This document shows positions 1-6,445 of a stretch of 10,064 nucleotides of DNA, in pieces. The position numbers were made by a program, and so were the translations under genes. Source of the stretch: CAZUFB01 sp048173955 (GTDB lineage Bacteria > Actinomycetota > Coriobacteriia > Coriobacteriales > UMGS124); NCBI GenBank assembly GCA_048173955.1, contig DBEYOB010000075.1:1-10064 (forward strand), given 5' to 3'. The notes below the pieces were generated by a model, which saw nothing but the letters and a program-made list of their open reading frames with translations, did not search any database and was not told where the DNA came from. Numbering within the stretch: the stretch's first letter is position 1; each line of letters begins with the position of its first letter.

Positions 1-614
1 GCCCAGGCGCGCAGCGGCGTCGCGCGGGGCGGCACATCCCCGGACAGGGCGCCCGCGGCGCCGCCGTCCCCGGCGGCGGGCAGCCCCGCGCCGTCCAGAC
101 GCCGCGCGATCTCCTCGAACAGGCCGCTCCCGATATCGATCGCCCGTCGTTCGGGAACTACCAGGTAGATGTCTTGATCGTGGTCGCGCAAGAAATCCTC
201 GACCGCCCGACGGGCAACGGAGAGGCCCAGGCGCACGGGAAAGCCGAACGCCCCCGTCGAGACGAGCGGCAGCGCCACGGACGCCGCCCCCAGCCCGTCG
301 GCGACATCGAGCGCGCTCGCGTAGCACGACAGCAGCGCGCGCTCCTCCCCTTCGCCGCCTCCCTGCCAGACGGGCCCCACGGCATGCACCACGAACCGGG
401 CGGGCAAATCGAAGCCGGGCGTCGCCACCGCCGAGCCGACCGGGCAGCCTCCCACCTCCGCGCACGCCGCGCGCATCCGTTCCTCTCCCGCGCGGCGGAA
501 CAGCGCTCCGCACACCCCGCCCCCGTCCGACAGCAGGCCGGGGTTGGCGGGGTTCACGACCGCGTCCACCCGCATGAGGGATATGTCGTCGCAGACGACG
601 ATGTGGAACGGCAT
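1..614 (-). CDS. Macro-domain (ADP-ribose-binding) protein, partial at its C-terminus
   Basis: The reading frame stays open for 204 codons from the ATG at 614 to the left edge, so the C-terminus is missing. A GGAGG ribosome binding site (621-625) lies six bases upstream of the ATG. The macro-domain signatures appear in order: VVNPAN (residues 19-24), the glycine-rich GGGVCGAL (31-38), FVVHAVGPVW (74-83) and LPLVSTGAFGFP (115-126), which forms the phosphate-binding loop. In this family the domain binds ADP-ribose, and many bacterial members hydrolyse O-acetyl-ADP-ribose or ADP-ribosyl-protein esters; Asn24 is in the position of the usual catalytic or binding asparagine. A Gly/Ala-rich stretch follows the domain at about residues 170-204 and may be a linker. 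The protein is probably cytoplasmic, as I see no signal peptide. It is divergent from a LuxR-type regulator, with no evident functional link. The family call is firm; the substrate is unknown. Confidence 0.9.
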   Translation of the reverse strand, partial: MPFHIVVCDDISLMRVDAVVNPANPGLLSDGGGVCGALFRRAGEERMRAACAEVGGCPVGSAVATPGFDLPARFVVHAVGPVWQGGGEGEERALLSCYASALDVADGLGAASVALPLVSTGAFGFPVRLGLSVARRAVEDFLRDHDQDIYLVVPERRAIDIGSGLFEEIARRLDGAGLPAAGDGGAAGALSGDVPPRATPLRAW

Positions 615-662
615 GGGATTCCTCCAAGACGCGAGGGCCGAGACGTTCGCGGCACGCACCGG

Positions 663-700
663 GCACGGGGCGGTCCGCCGCGCAGGACCGCGCACCGTGC
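663..700. repeat. Nested inverted repeat in the macro-gene leader
   Basis: Two perfect 6-bp inverted repeats are nested. GCACGG (663-668) pairs with CCGTGC (695-700), and inside it CGGTCC (671-676) pairs with GGACCG (685-690) around an 8-base centre. The structure starts just downstream of the TATAAT box of the minus-strand macro gene, so it would fall at the 5' end of that mRNA. It could be an operator or an RNA hairpin. GC-rich DNA produces short inverted repeats by chance, so its function is open. Confidence 0.45.
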
Positions 701-704
701 AGAG

Positions 705-710
705 ATTATA
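705..710 (-). promoter_or_regulatory. -10 box for the macro-domain gene
   Basis: Read on the minus strand this is a perfect TATAAT in otherwise GC-rich DNA, about 90 bases upstream of the macro-gene start. No good -35 hexamer lies 16-18 bases upstream, so the promoter may depend on an activator or be weak. Transcription would begin near 698 and leave a leader of roughly 84 bases containing the nested inverted repeat. Confidence 0.5.
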
Positions 711-782
711 CGCGGGCCGAGGGCCGACGGGGGCGATCCGGAGACCGGCGGGGCGGCGGGGATGCCGAGGCGGGGACGCCGG

Positions 783-791
783 TGATACAAT
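783..791 (+). promoter_or_regulatory. Extended -10 promoter for the first LuxR-type gene
   Basis: TG (783-784), one base, then TACAAT (786-791) fits an extended -10 element, which does not need a strong -35 box; none is visible. It lies 40 bases upstream of the ATG at 832, giving a leader of about 34 bases. It sits in the same divergent region as the opposing macro-gene -10 box, with the two boxes about 75 bases apart. Confidence 0.5.
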
Positions 792-807
792 CCCTGAAAC
801 AGCGACC

Positions 808-820
808 GATGGGCACCATC
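808..820. repeat. 13-bp dyad next to the ribosome binding site of the LuxR gene
   Basis: GATGG (808-812) and CCATC (816-820) form a perfect inverted repeat with a 3-base centre. It falls in the leader of the plus-strand regulator, directly before the G-run (822-827) that serves as its ribosome binding site. It could be an autoregulatory operator or a small hairpin affecting translation. It is short enough to be chance. Confidence 0.35.
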
Positions 821-831
821 CGGGGGGATGC

Positions 832-2418
832 ATGGCGGCAGCAGACGGACGGCAGACGAAACGGGCGGGGGAGAACCCCACACCGGCGGAGGGGGCGGCG
901 TCGCCGGCCGGCCGCCGCATCGCGCTCGCGTCGGTGGGCCTGGGCTGCTGGATCGCGACCCTGCTGCTCTACTCGAACACCATCACGCCGTTCCAGCGCT
1001 TCGCGGGGACGGGCACGTTCGTGGGCGACTTCGCCCCGCAGGCTCTGGGCATCGCGGCCGCGTTTTCGCTCGTGCTGGCCGTCGCGGCGTCGTTCGGGCG
1101 CTTCGTCCCCCGCAGGGCGCTCCATGCTGCCGGAGGGGTCCTCTACGTCGGGGCCGCCGCCGGGTTCTCGGCAGCGTGCCTGGCGGGGATTCCCGCCGAC
1201 CTGCACGGCATGACCTGGGCCCTGTCCGCATCGTCGGCGCTCGGCAGCGTGGCGACGGGACTCGTGTGGGGCCGGGCGTTCAAGGGCCTCTCCCCGCGCG
1301 CGTCGCTGGCGTCGGTCGCCCTGGCCGCCGCGGTGGCCGCCATACTCGGCGCGCTCGCGATTGTGAGCCCGCCGCCCGCCTGCGCAGCGCTCTTCGCGGC
1401 CGAGGCCCTGGCCGCCGCCGTCCTCCCCTGCGTGCTCGGCTGCAGCGAACCGGCATGCGAAGAGGCGTCGCTCACGCCCGAGGGCCTGCGCGCCCGCCCG
1501 CTCACCGAACGGCTCGGCTCCTTCGCGGGTGTGGCCGCCCCGGCGCTCATCGGCCTGCTCGCATTCGCCTTCGTCATGGGAACGATGCGGGCGCTCATCG
1601 TCGAGACGTTCCCCATCCACATCGGGGTACTGCTTGTCTGCGCCCTCGTCCTGGGCGCGTTCGCCTTCAACCACACGCGCCGGCCGCTCACCCGGACCGC
1701 CTACCGCAGCCTCATCCCCATGCTCGCGGTCCTGCTGCTCGCCGTCACAAACATCACCTCCGCCCTTTCGGCGGACGGCTCGGCGGTCGACACGGCCGTC
1801 ATCTTCCTGCTCTATACGCTCGCCGCGCTGCTCACACTCGCGACCCTGGCGGCCATCGCCCACGCCGACGAGTTCCCCAGCGACCTGGTGTTCTCAATCG
1901 CGTTCATGCTGTTCTGCGCCTCGTCGTTCGCGGGGCTCATGTGCGCCGAGGCGATGTCGGACGACGCCACGAGGGTCTCGACCACCGTCATCACCACCGT
2001 GTACGCCTTCGCCATGGTACTCGTGACCGGCCTGCGCACGGGGCGCGCGTCGGCGACCGAGGCGGACGGGGCGTTCGACGCGCTGTTCGACTCGCCGCAC
2101 GACGCGGACGGCGCGGAAGGCGGCGCGGACGGTCCCGCGGCGCGGGGGCCCGCAGGCGCGGCGACAGGACCCGCAGCCTCCCCCGTCGAGCAGCGCCGCG
2201 CGGCCATCGAGGAGCGCTGCGCCCAGCTGGCGCGCAGCTGCGGACTCACGCCCCGCGAGACCCAGATCCTCACCTACCTGGCCGAGGGGCACGGAAGCGG
2301 CTACATCGGCGAGGCGCTCTACATCTCGCCGAACACGGTACGCACCCACGTGCACAACATCTACCGCAAGCTCGAGGTCGCCTCGCGCGAGGAGGTGCTC
2401 GAGCTCGTCAAGCGGTAG
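832..2418 (+). CDS. Membrane-bound LuxR-type transcriptional regulator (12 helices plus C-terminal HTH)
   Basis: The protein has 528 residues. About twelve hydrophobic segments fill residues 28-410, from one containing GLGCWIATLLLYSN to one containing VITTVYAFAMVLVTG. A low-complexity Ala/Gly/Asp linker follows, then a LuxR-type helix-turn-helix in the last 60 residues: GLTPRETQILTYLAEGHG, then YIGEALYISPNTVRTHVHN and IYRKL. No phospho-acceptor receiver domain is present. Regulators of this design are greatly expanded in Eggerthellaceae, usually beside Tat-exported reductases, where the membrane part is thought to sense the substrate. The ATG at 832 was chosen because it is in frame, follows a G-run (822-827), and gives a polar N-terminus before helix 1; an ATG at 828 is out of frame. 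No reductase adjoins it directly. The nearest is at 4295-6340, beyond a toxin-antitoxin cassette. The ligand and targets are unknown. Confidence 0.92.
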   Translation: MAAADGRQTKRAGENPTPAEGAASPAGRRIALASVGLGCWIATLLLYSNTITPFQRFAGTGTFVGDFAPQALGIAAAFSLVLAVAASFGRFVPRRALHAAGGVLYVGAAAGFSAACLAGIPADLHGMTWALSASSALGSVATGLVWGRAFKGLSPRASLASVALAAAVAAILGALAIVSPPPACAALFAAEALAAAVLPCVLGCSEPACEEASLTPEGLRARPLTERLGSFAGVAAPALIGLLAFAFVMGTMRALIVETFPIHIGVLLVCALVLGAFAFNHTRRPLTRTAYRSLIPMLAVLLLAVTNITSALSADGSAVDTAVIFLLYTLAALLTLATLAAIAHADEFPSDLVFSIAFMLFCASSFAGLMCAEAMSDDATRVSTTVITTVYAFAMVLVTGLRTGRASATEADGAFDALFDSPHDADGAEGGADGPAARGPAGAATGPAASPVEQRRAAIEERCAQLARSCGLTPRETQILTYLAEGHGSGYIGEALYISPNTVRTHVHNIYRKLEVASREEVLELVKR

Positions 2419-2420
2419 GG

Positions 2421-2458
2421 CGCGCGATGAGGCGTGCAACGACGAGACGCACGGCGCG
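2421..2458. terminator. Possible bidirectional terminator between convergent genes
   Basis: The 63-base gap between the LuxR stop (2418) and the Uma2 stop (2482) holds an imperfect hairpin. CGTGC (2433-2437) pairs with GCACG (2449-2453), and CGCGC (2421-2425) pairs with GCGCG (2454-2458), with a 7-base bulge on the left side. There is no T-run on either side. The position between convergent genes is what supports it; the structure itself is weak. Confidence 0.35.
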
Positions 2459-2481
2459 AGTATAGGCGCAGTGCAGGCTCG

Positions 2482-3057
2482 CTATCCGAGCAGGTCTTGC
2501 ACCGTGATGGAAAGCCCTTCGAGAACGCCGACCGGCACGGGTGCAGAAAACGGATGGAGCGCAAGCTGCGGGCTATCCGTTTCCGGATGTTCCGCGGGGC
2601 CCCTCCGACCGTAGCGGTACACCACGACGCGGCTCGTCGAAGGGTCGACGATCCAGTATTCGCGCACCCCAGCCCGCTCGTACCTACCCGCTTTGACAAA
2701 ATAGTCCATCGTGACGCTCGAGGGCGAGACAACCTCGACCACCATGTCGGGCGGCCCCTCAACGCCGCGCTCCGATATCTTCGACGGGTCGCACACCACC
2801 ACGACATCCGGTTCGACCCATGTGGTGTCGTCGGCATCGAGATTGACCGCAATGGGCGCCATCGCAACCTGGCATTCCCCGCCACACCGCTCGATATGGC
2901 CCATCATCGCATGAGCGATGCCCAGCGCTATCTTCTGGTGCACCCAGCTTGGAGGCGTCATGTCATACAGCTTGCCGTCGACGAGCTCAGCACGAACGCC
3001 GTCAGGCAACGCCCAATAGTCTTGGGAGGTAAACTCGACCCGTTTGGGGACGGACAT
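2482..3057 (-). CDS. Uma2-family (DUF820) PD-(D/E)XK nuclease-fold protein
   Basis: The protein has 191 residues, the usual size of the family. The characteristic pattern is present: AELVDGKLYDM (Glu24) followed by His40, EPDVVVV (Asp84), PPDMVVEVVSPSS (Asp104, Glu108), Lys122, then AGVREYWIVDP. These acidic residues fit the PD-(D/E)XK active site of putative Uma2 endonucleases, whose biological role is not established. I chose the ATG at 3057 because the GGAGG (3067-3071) lies nine bases upstream. The in-frame ATG at 3063 would be only three bases from it, and starts further upstream would precede the ribosome binding site. The gene has its own TATACT box, so it is probably not part of the toxin-antitoxin operon behind it. 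It is convergent with the LuxR gene. The family is confident; the nuclease activity is inferred. Confidence 0.88.
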   Translation of the reverse strand: MSVPKRVEFTSQDYWALPDGVRAELVDGKLYDMTPPSWVHQKIALGIAHAMMGHIERCGGECQVAMAPIAVNLDADDTTWVEPDVVVVCDPSKISERGVEGPPDMVVEVVSPSSVTMDYFVKAGRYERAGVREYWIVDPSTSRVVVYRYGRRGPAEHPETDSPQLALHPFSAPVPVGVLEGLSITVQDLLG

Positions 3058-3095
3058 TTCCATCGACCTCCTCGCGGAAGACAAGGCTTCGGCTA

Positions 3096-3101
3096 AGTAT
3101 A
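3096..3101 (-). promoter_or_regulatory. -10 box for the Uma2-family gene
   Basis: TATACT on the minus strand, in the 86-base gap between the PIN gene and the Uma2 gene, about 38 bases upstream of the chosen start. No clear -35 hexamer is seen at the expected spacing. It suggests separate transcription from the upstream toxin-antitoxin pair. Confidence 0.4.
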
Positions 3102-3143
3102 CCCGGTTTCCAAACGCCGCCGTCCGAACCACGCAGGGCCCCG

Positions 3144-3653
3144 TCAGGCTCCCATCAGCCCGAGCACGTCCTGCGGCGTCATGGCGGGCACGGGCGCATG
3201 GCGAATCAGATCGAGGTCGTCGGTCACAAGCATGCCGGAACCCAGGCGCCGCACCGCGGCGACAACCAAGTTGTCCTCAATGTCGCGGTGGATCGTCCGG
3301 TACTTCTCGGCCAGCCACACGTCGCTCGCGTCCAGGCCCACGGCCGTTGCGATCTCCCGCATGTTTTCGATGCACGCCCAGGCAACCTGGTCGTCGGCCA
3401 ACGCGGCAGCCTCCGAGACCTCGCCGCCCGCGGCCCGCCGCTCGCGCTTGAGCGTCTGGGCGACGATGTAGTGGACGTCTTTGACCGACGCGACGGCGTA
3501 CGCCAAGGTGAAACCGCGCTCCAACGCCGTGACAACGAGGCGGCGGGCCGCCTCCGACCCGGGCCGGCAGCCCAGATAGTTGTCGAGCCACACGCAGGTG
3601 TCGAGCAAAAACGTCGCCGGCAGGCCGACAGGCGCGGGGTCCGGCGCGCTCAC
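3144..3653 (-). CDS. PIN-domain toxin (VapC-like ribonuclease)
   Basis: The protein has 169 residues. It begins with the PIN-domain strand FLLDTCVWLDNYLG (first metal-binding Asp at 18). Near the end come RDIEDNLVVAAV (Asp127) and MLVTDDLDLI (Asp145/146). These acidic residues form the Mg2+-dependent RNA-cleaving site of PIN toxins. I chose the GTG at 3653 because it overlaps the antitoxin stop as GTGA and has a purine-rich AAGGTGG about five bases upstream. A GTG at 3662 is the alternative and would add three residues. The four-base overlap implies translational coupling, so toxin is made only after antitoxin. The protein is longer than many VapC toxins (about 130 residues) because of an Ala/Glu-rich insertion in the middle. 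Its RNA target cannot be read from the sequence. Confidence 0.88.
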   Translation of the reverse strand: MSAPDPAPVGLPATFLLDTCVWLDNYLGCRPGSEAARRLVVTALERGFTLAYAVASVKDVHYIVAQTLKRERRAAGGEVSEAAALADDQVAWACIENMREIATAVGLDASDVWLAEKYRTIHRDIEDNLVVAAVRRLGSGMLVTDDLDLIRHAPVPAMTPQDVLGLMGA

Positions 3654-4036
3654 AGCGACCACCTTCCGGCATACCGGTCGTACAGGGCCTCCCCGTACAG
3701 CTCGTCGTCCTCGGACAACGCCGAGACCGCCCTACAGGTCTCCTCCGAAATCCCCGCCGCACAGCGCGCCGTCGGAACGATCTCCTGCCCGGCGCGCGCC
3801 GACGCCGCGGCAGCCGCCCGACGCCGCGCCTCCTCGCCGACCTCCTCGGCAGAGCGGGGAAACAGGGCGGCGCGCAGCGCCTGGGGCGAATCCTTGAGGC
3901 GCACGGCAAGCTCCCAAACCGCGCGGATCGCCTCGGACGGGGTTATCCCCGCATCGAAAAGCGCCGCGTCGCCCGAACTCTTGAGCGCGCGGTCGATGCG
4001 GACGTTGATCTGTGTGGTCGTTGCCGTCGAAGCCAT
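3650..4036 (-). CDS. RelB/DinJ-like ribbon-helix-helix antitoxin
   Basis: The protein has 128 residues. The N-terminus TTTQINVRIDRALKSSGDAA followed by GITPSEAIRAVWELAVR is the pattern of RelB/DinJ antitoxins: a beta strand for DNA contact (residues 8-14), then two helices forming the ribbon-helix-helix dimer. The C-terminal half is rich in Ala, Arg and Glu and ends in an aromatic DDELYGEALYDRYAGRWSL, the likely toxin-wrapping segment. It is longer than typical DinJ/RelB proteins of roughly 80-100 residues. The ATG at 4036 has AAGGAGG (4044-4050) seven bases upstream; starts further upstream lie ahead of this site and of the promoter. RelB/DinJ proteins are usually paired with RelE/YafQ-type toxins, but here the partner is a PIN protein. 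The tandem repeat at 4106-4122 is a plausible operator. Confidence 0.85.
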   Translation of the reverse strand: MASTATTTQINVRIDRALKSSGDAALFDAGITPSEAIRAVWELAVRLKDSPQALRAALFPRSAEEVGEEARRRAAAAASARAGQEIVPTARCAAGISEETCRAVSALSEDDELYGEALYDRYAGRWSL

Positions 4037-4102
4037 CGGCGCCCCTCCTTTTCGCCCCTCGGTGCGTCGCCCCTCGACATGCGGCGGGCTTTCAGGTACA
4101 AG

Positions 4103-4122
4103 ACTGTATAGACAGTATAGAC
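4103..4122 (-). promoter_or_regulatory. Toxin-antitoxin promoter with overlapping repeat operator
   Basis: GTATAGAC occurs twice, at 4106-4113 and 4115-4122, with a 9-base period. The first copy overlaps an inverted repeat, ACTGT (4103-4107) with ACAGT (4112-4116) around four bases. Read on the minus strand these contain TATACT (4114-4119) and TATACA (4105-4110), either of which could be the -10 box. The start codon is about 70 bases downstream. Short repeats overlapping the promoter are the usual binding sites of ribbon-helix-helix antitoxins, so autorepression is likely. No convincing -35 hexamer is visible. Confidence 0.6.
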
Positions 4123-4164
4123 GCTTTTTTCGCCATTTGCATCCGAGAAGCCCCACGCACGCAG

Positions 4165-4199
4165 CGGGCGGGCCGAACCTTTCCGGTCCGACCCGCCCG
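4165..4199 (-). terminator. GC-rich hairpin downstream of the FMN/FAD reductase
   Basis: Two 15-base arms (4165-4179 and 4185-4199) surround a 5-base loop. The only two non-matching positions are C opposite A and A opposite C on the plus strand, which become G-U wobble pairs in minus-strand RNA. The hairpin therefore forms fully only in the transcript of the reductase. It lies about 95 bases past the stop codon and before the toxin-antitoxin promoter. There is no T-run, so termination may rely on the stem alone or the hairpin may protect the 3' end. Confidence 0.6.
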
Positions 4200-4266
4200 T
4201 CCATGCAACGCTATCCGCGCGGGCGCCGCCGCCTGCGCGCGCACCATCTGCATGCACGCCGGCGCA

Positions 4267-4308
4267 GGCGGGAACCCGCCCCGCCGTCCGAGCCTTACGC
4301 CTCGGACG
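4267..4308 (-). repeat. Two hairpins at and just past the reductase stop codon
   Basis: A perfect 8-bp inverted repeat, CGTCCGAG (4285-4292) with CTCGGACG (4301-4308), encloses the TAA stop (4295-4297) in its loop. A second perfect 6-bp repeat, GGCGGG (4267-4272) with CCCGCC (4275-4280), follows directly with a 2-base centre. In the minus-strand mRNA the first stem starts inside the last codons. These may help stabilise or end the transcript; no T-run follows. Confidence 0.5.
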
Positions 4309-6340
4309 AGAGCGTGGTCGCCGCAAGGCGGCCGAAGACCACGGTGTCGACCACGGCGTTGCCGCCGAGGCGGTTGCCGCCGTGGATGCCGCCGGTGACC
4401 TCGCCGGCGGCGTAGAGGCCGGCGATCGGGGCGCCCTCGGTGTCCATCACGTGGCCCGAGGTGTCGATCGTCACGCCGCCCATGGTGTGGTGCACGCACG
4501 CCTGGCGCGGGGTGGCCACCCACGGGCCGTTCTCAAGCTTGTTGGCGAACAGCGTGCGGCCGAGCGGGTCCTCGCCCGAGTCGACCGACGCGTTGAAGGC
4601 GTCGACCGTGGCCTGGAGCGTGGCGGGATCCATACCGAGCTTGCCCGCGAGGCCCTCGAGCGTGTCGTCCCAGGTGATGTAGCCGTTCTCCTCGAGGTAC
4701 TCGAAGGTGAAGCCGTCGTCGCTGCGCCACTCGGGGTCATGGATGTCCTTGTAGCCGGCGCCGTCGCCCGACTCGAGGAAGTAGAACATCTTGTCGGTCT
4801 GCTCGAACACCGCCAGGCAGATCTGGTCGCGGCGACCGTCCTCCTGGACAAAGCGCTCGCCTTCCTTGTTGATGAAGATGACCTGGTCGGTGCCGCTCAG
4901 CACGCGCGGCGGGTACTTGGTCATGTGCCCGTCGACGGTGTTGCCCAGGTAGAGCAGCTGAATCTGATCCATGTCGGTCAGCGACACGTTGCCGAGCGCC
5001 TGCGCCATCGCGACGCCCTCGCCCTGCGAGCAGGTGGTGCGGTTGGTCGTGGCGACCTCGGAGAGGTCCGGCCACTTGCCGGAGGTGTTGTTCTCCTGGA
5101 CCATGGCGCCGTTGGCCGAGAAGCCGCCGGTGGAGAGGATCACGCCGCTGTTGGCGGTGACGGTGAAGCTCTCGCCAGTGTGGTTGTCGGTCGCCACGAC
5201 GCCGACGATCTTGCCGTCATCGCCCTGGACGAGCTCGGTCGCCGTGCACTCGGTGTACACGGTGATCTGGTCGGTCATCTCGGCGATCTGGGTGCCGTAG
5301 GTGCTGATGAGGCCGGTGCCCATCATCATGAGCGGCGAGTGGGTGCGCTGCCACAGCGAGCCGGCGCCCTGGCCGATGTTCTCGCTGTACTCCCAGCCCA
5401 GGTCGACGAGCCACTGCAGGCCGTCGTAGGCGCTGTAGGTGAGCACCTTGACGAGCTCGGGGTCGGCCACCATGTCGCCGTTGATCCAGGTCTGGAGGGC
5501 GTACCACTCCTGGGTGTCGAACAGGTCGGTGCGGCCGGAGGCCTTGTACTCGTCCCACTGGGCGCGGACGGGCTCCTGCATGGCCTCGAGGGCGGCCTGC
5601 TTGTCGGGGTCGTCGCTCGTCATCTCGAGGGCGGCCTCGACGGTCGACTTCACGGCGTCGGTCATCTCGACCTTGGACTGCAGCGCCTCGTCGGGGGCGT
5701 TGTAGATGCCGCCGCACACCAGGGTGTCGCCGCCGCACGAGCCGTTCTTCTCGATGATGGCGACCGTCTTGCCCTGCTGGGCCGCCGCGATGGCCGCGAC
5801 CAGGCCGGCTCCGCCGCCGCCCACCACCACGACGTCGGCCGCGCCGTCGGTGCGGGCCTCGTAGGCGACCGGGGTCTTAAAGGCCTCGGGATCGCCGCCG
5901 GCCTGCTCGATGCAGTCGGACACGGCGTTGAGGATGGCGGCGGAGGTGATGGTGGCGCCAGTCACCGAGTCGAGCCCGATGGAGTTGTTCTCGACGATCA
6001 GGCGCGGCAGCAGGTCGGCCGGGGTCTCGCCAATGGCAGCGACGACCTCGTCGTTCTTGTTGACGAGCGAGGCGCCGATGCCGGCGGTCTCGGCGCTGTC
6101 GGTAACCTGGACGTCGGAAATCTTGCCCTCGGCGATGGTGACGGAGACGGTGACGTCGCCGTTCACGCCGGGCTGCACGGACTCGTAGGTGCCGTCGGTG
6201 AGGGCCGGGGCTTCGGCGGCCTCATCGGCGAACGCCCTCGCGCCGAACGAGAACGTGGAGATGGCCGCCGTGGCGGCGAGCATTCCCCCAACGACCTGAC
6301 GACGCGAGAGCGTCGGACCAAGCGCGATCTTGTTCATCAT
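4295..6340 (-). CDS. Tat-exported flavinylated FMN/FAD reductase, fumarate-reductase-like
   Basis: The protein has 681 residues in three parts. The N-terminus carries a twin-arginine signal (LSRRQVVGG, residues 11-19), a hydrophobic stretch and a likely AFA cleavage site at 36-38. Residues about 48-150 form an FMN-binding domain whose motif DSVTGAT (124-130) is the site where ApbE-type transferases attach FMN to a threonine, here Thr130. From residue 168 comes an FAD_binding_2 flavoprotein: VVVVGGGGAGLVAAIAAA, HHTMGGV (617-623), and NRLGGN (656-661) ending in VVFGR. Arg504, in FVQEDGRRD, aligns by eye with the catalytic arginine of fumarate reductases. The HPT and EAVRG motifs are absent, so fumarate is unlikely as substrate. 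Electrons probably pass from a membrane donor through the bound FMN to FAD and then to an external organic acceptor. ATG 6340 has GAGGAGG (6350-6356) nine bases upstream. ATG 6337 is the alternative. Confidence 0.93.
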   Translation of the reverse strand: MMNKIALGPTLSRRQVVGGMLAATAAISTFSFGARAFADEAAEAPALTDGTYESVQPGVNGDVTVSVTIAEGKISDVQVTDSAETAGIGASLVNKNDEVVAAIGETPADLLPRLIVENNSIGLDSVTGATITSAAILNAVSDCIEQAGGDPEAFKTPVAYEARTDGAADVVVVGGGGAGLVAAIAAAQQGKTVAIIEKNGSCGGDTLVCGGIYNAPDEALQSKVEMTDAVKSTVEAALEMTSDDPDKQAALEAMQEPVRAQWDEYKASGRTDLFDTQEWYALQTWINGDMVADPELVKVLTYSAYDGLQWLVDLGWEYSENIGQGAGSLWQRTHSPLMMMGTGLISTYGTQIAEMTDQITVYTECTATELVQGDDGKIVGVVATDNHTGESFTVTANSGVILSTGGFSANGAMVQENNTSGKWPDLSEVATTNRTTCSQGEGVAMAQALGNVSLTDMDQIQLLYLGNTVDGHMTKYPPRVLSGTDQVIFINKEGERFVQEDGRRDQICLAVFEQTDKMFYFLESGDGAGYKDIHDPEWRSDDGFTFEYLEENGYITWDDTLEGLAGKLGMDPATLQATVDAFNASVDSGEDPLGRTLFANKLENGPWVATPRQACVHHTMGGVTIDTSGHVMDTEGAPIAGLYAAGEVTGGIHGGNRLGGNAVVDTVVFGRLAATTLSSEA

Positions 6341-6363
6341 AGATCTCATCCTCCTCGATCGTA

Positions 6364-6438
6364 CGGGTGCATCCCGCAGAAGAGACCGCTTTCCGAGGCG
6401 TCTCGGCGAGCCGCCCCGAATCCCCTTGATCTCTTCTG
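6364..6438 (-). ncRNA. Structured 5' leader of the FMN/FAD reductase mRNA
   Basis: In minus-strand RNA, a perfect 9-bp stem joins 6430-6438 (CAGAAGAGA in the RNA) with 6377-6385 (UCUCUUCUG in the RNA), extendable by a G-U and a C-G pair. Inside it sits CCGAG-ACGC-CUCGG (6393-6406) and an overlapping alternative GGCG-GCU-CGCC. After it comes CGGG-AUGCA-CCCG (6364-6376), about eight bases before the ribosome binding site (6350-6356). The order of stems ahead of the ribosome binding site suggests a cis-acting control element. It does not match any riboswitch class I recognise. Confidence 0.4.
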
Positions 6439-6445
6439 TTCGCGT

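Noticed and set aside
706..2465. Long frames overlapping the first LuxR gene (minus 706-1863 and plus 828-2465)
   Set aside because: They are Arg/Gly-rich with no motif, while the 832-2418 frame encodes clear membrane helices and a LuxR helix-turn-helix.
4125..4130. A run of six T on the plus strand as a plus-strand terminator
   Set aside because: There is no plus-strand gene ending here and no hairpin directly before it. It lies upstream of the minus-strand toxin-antitoxin promoter.
6364..6440. An FMN riboswitch before the flavin-binding reductase
   Set aside because: The conserved FMN-riboswitch core and its multi-helix arrangement are not recognisable, and these riboswitches usually control flavin synthesis or uptake genes and not flavoenzymes.
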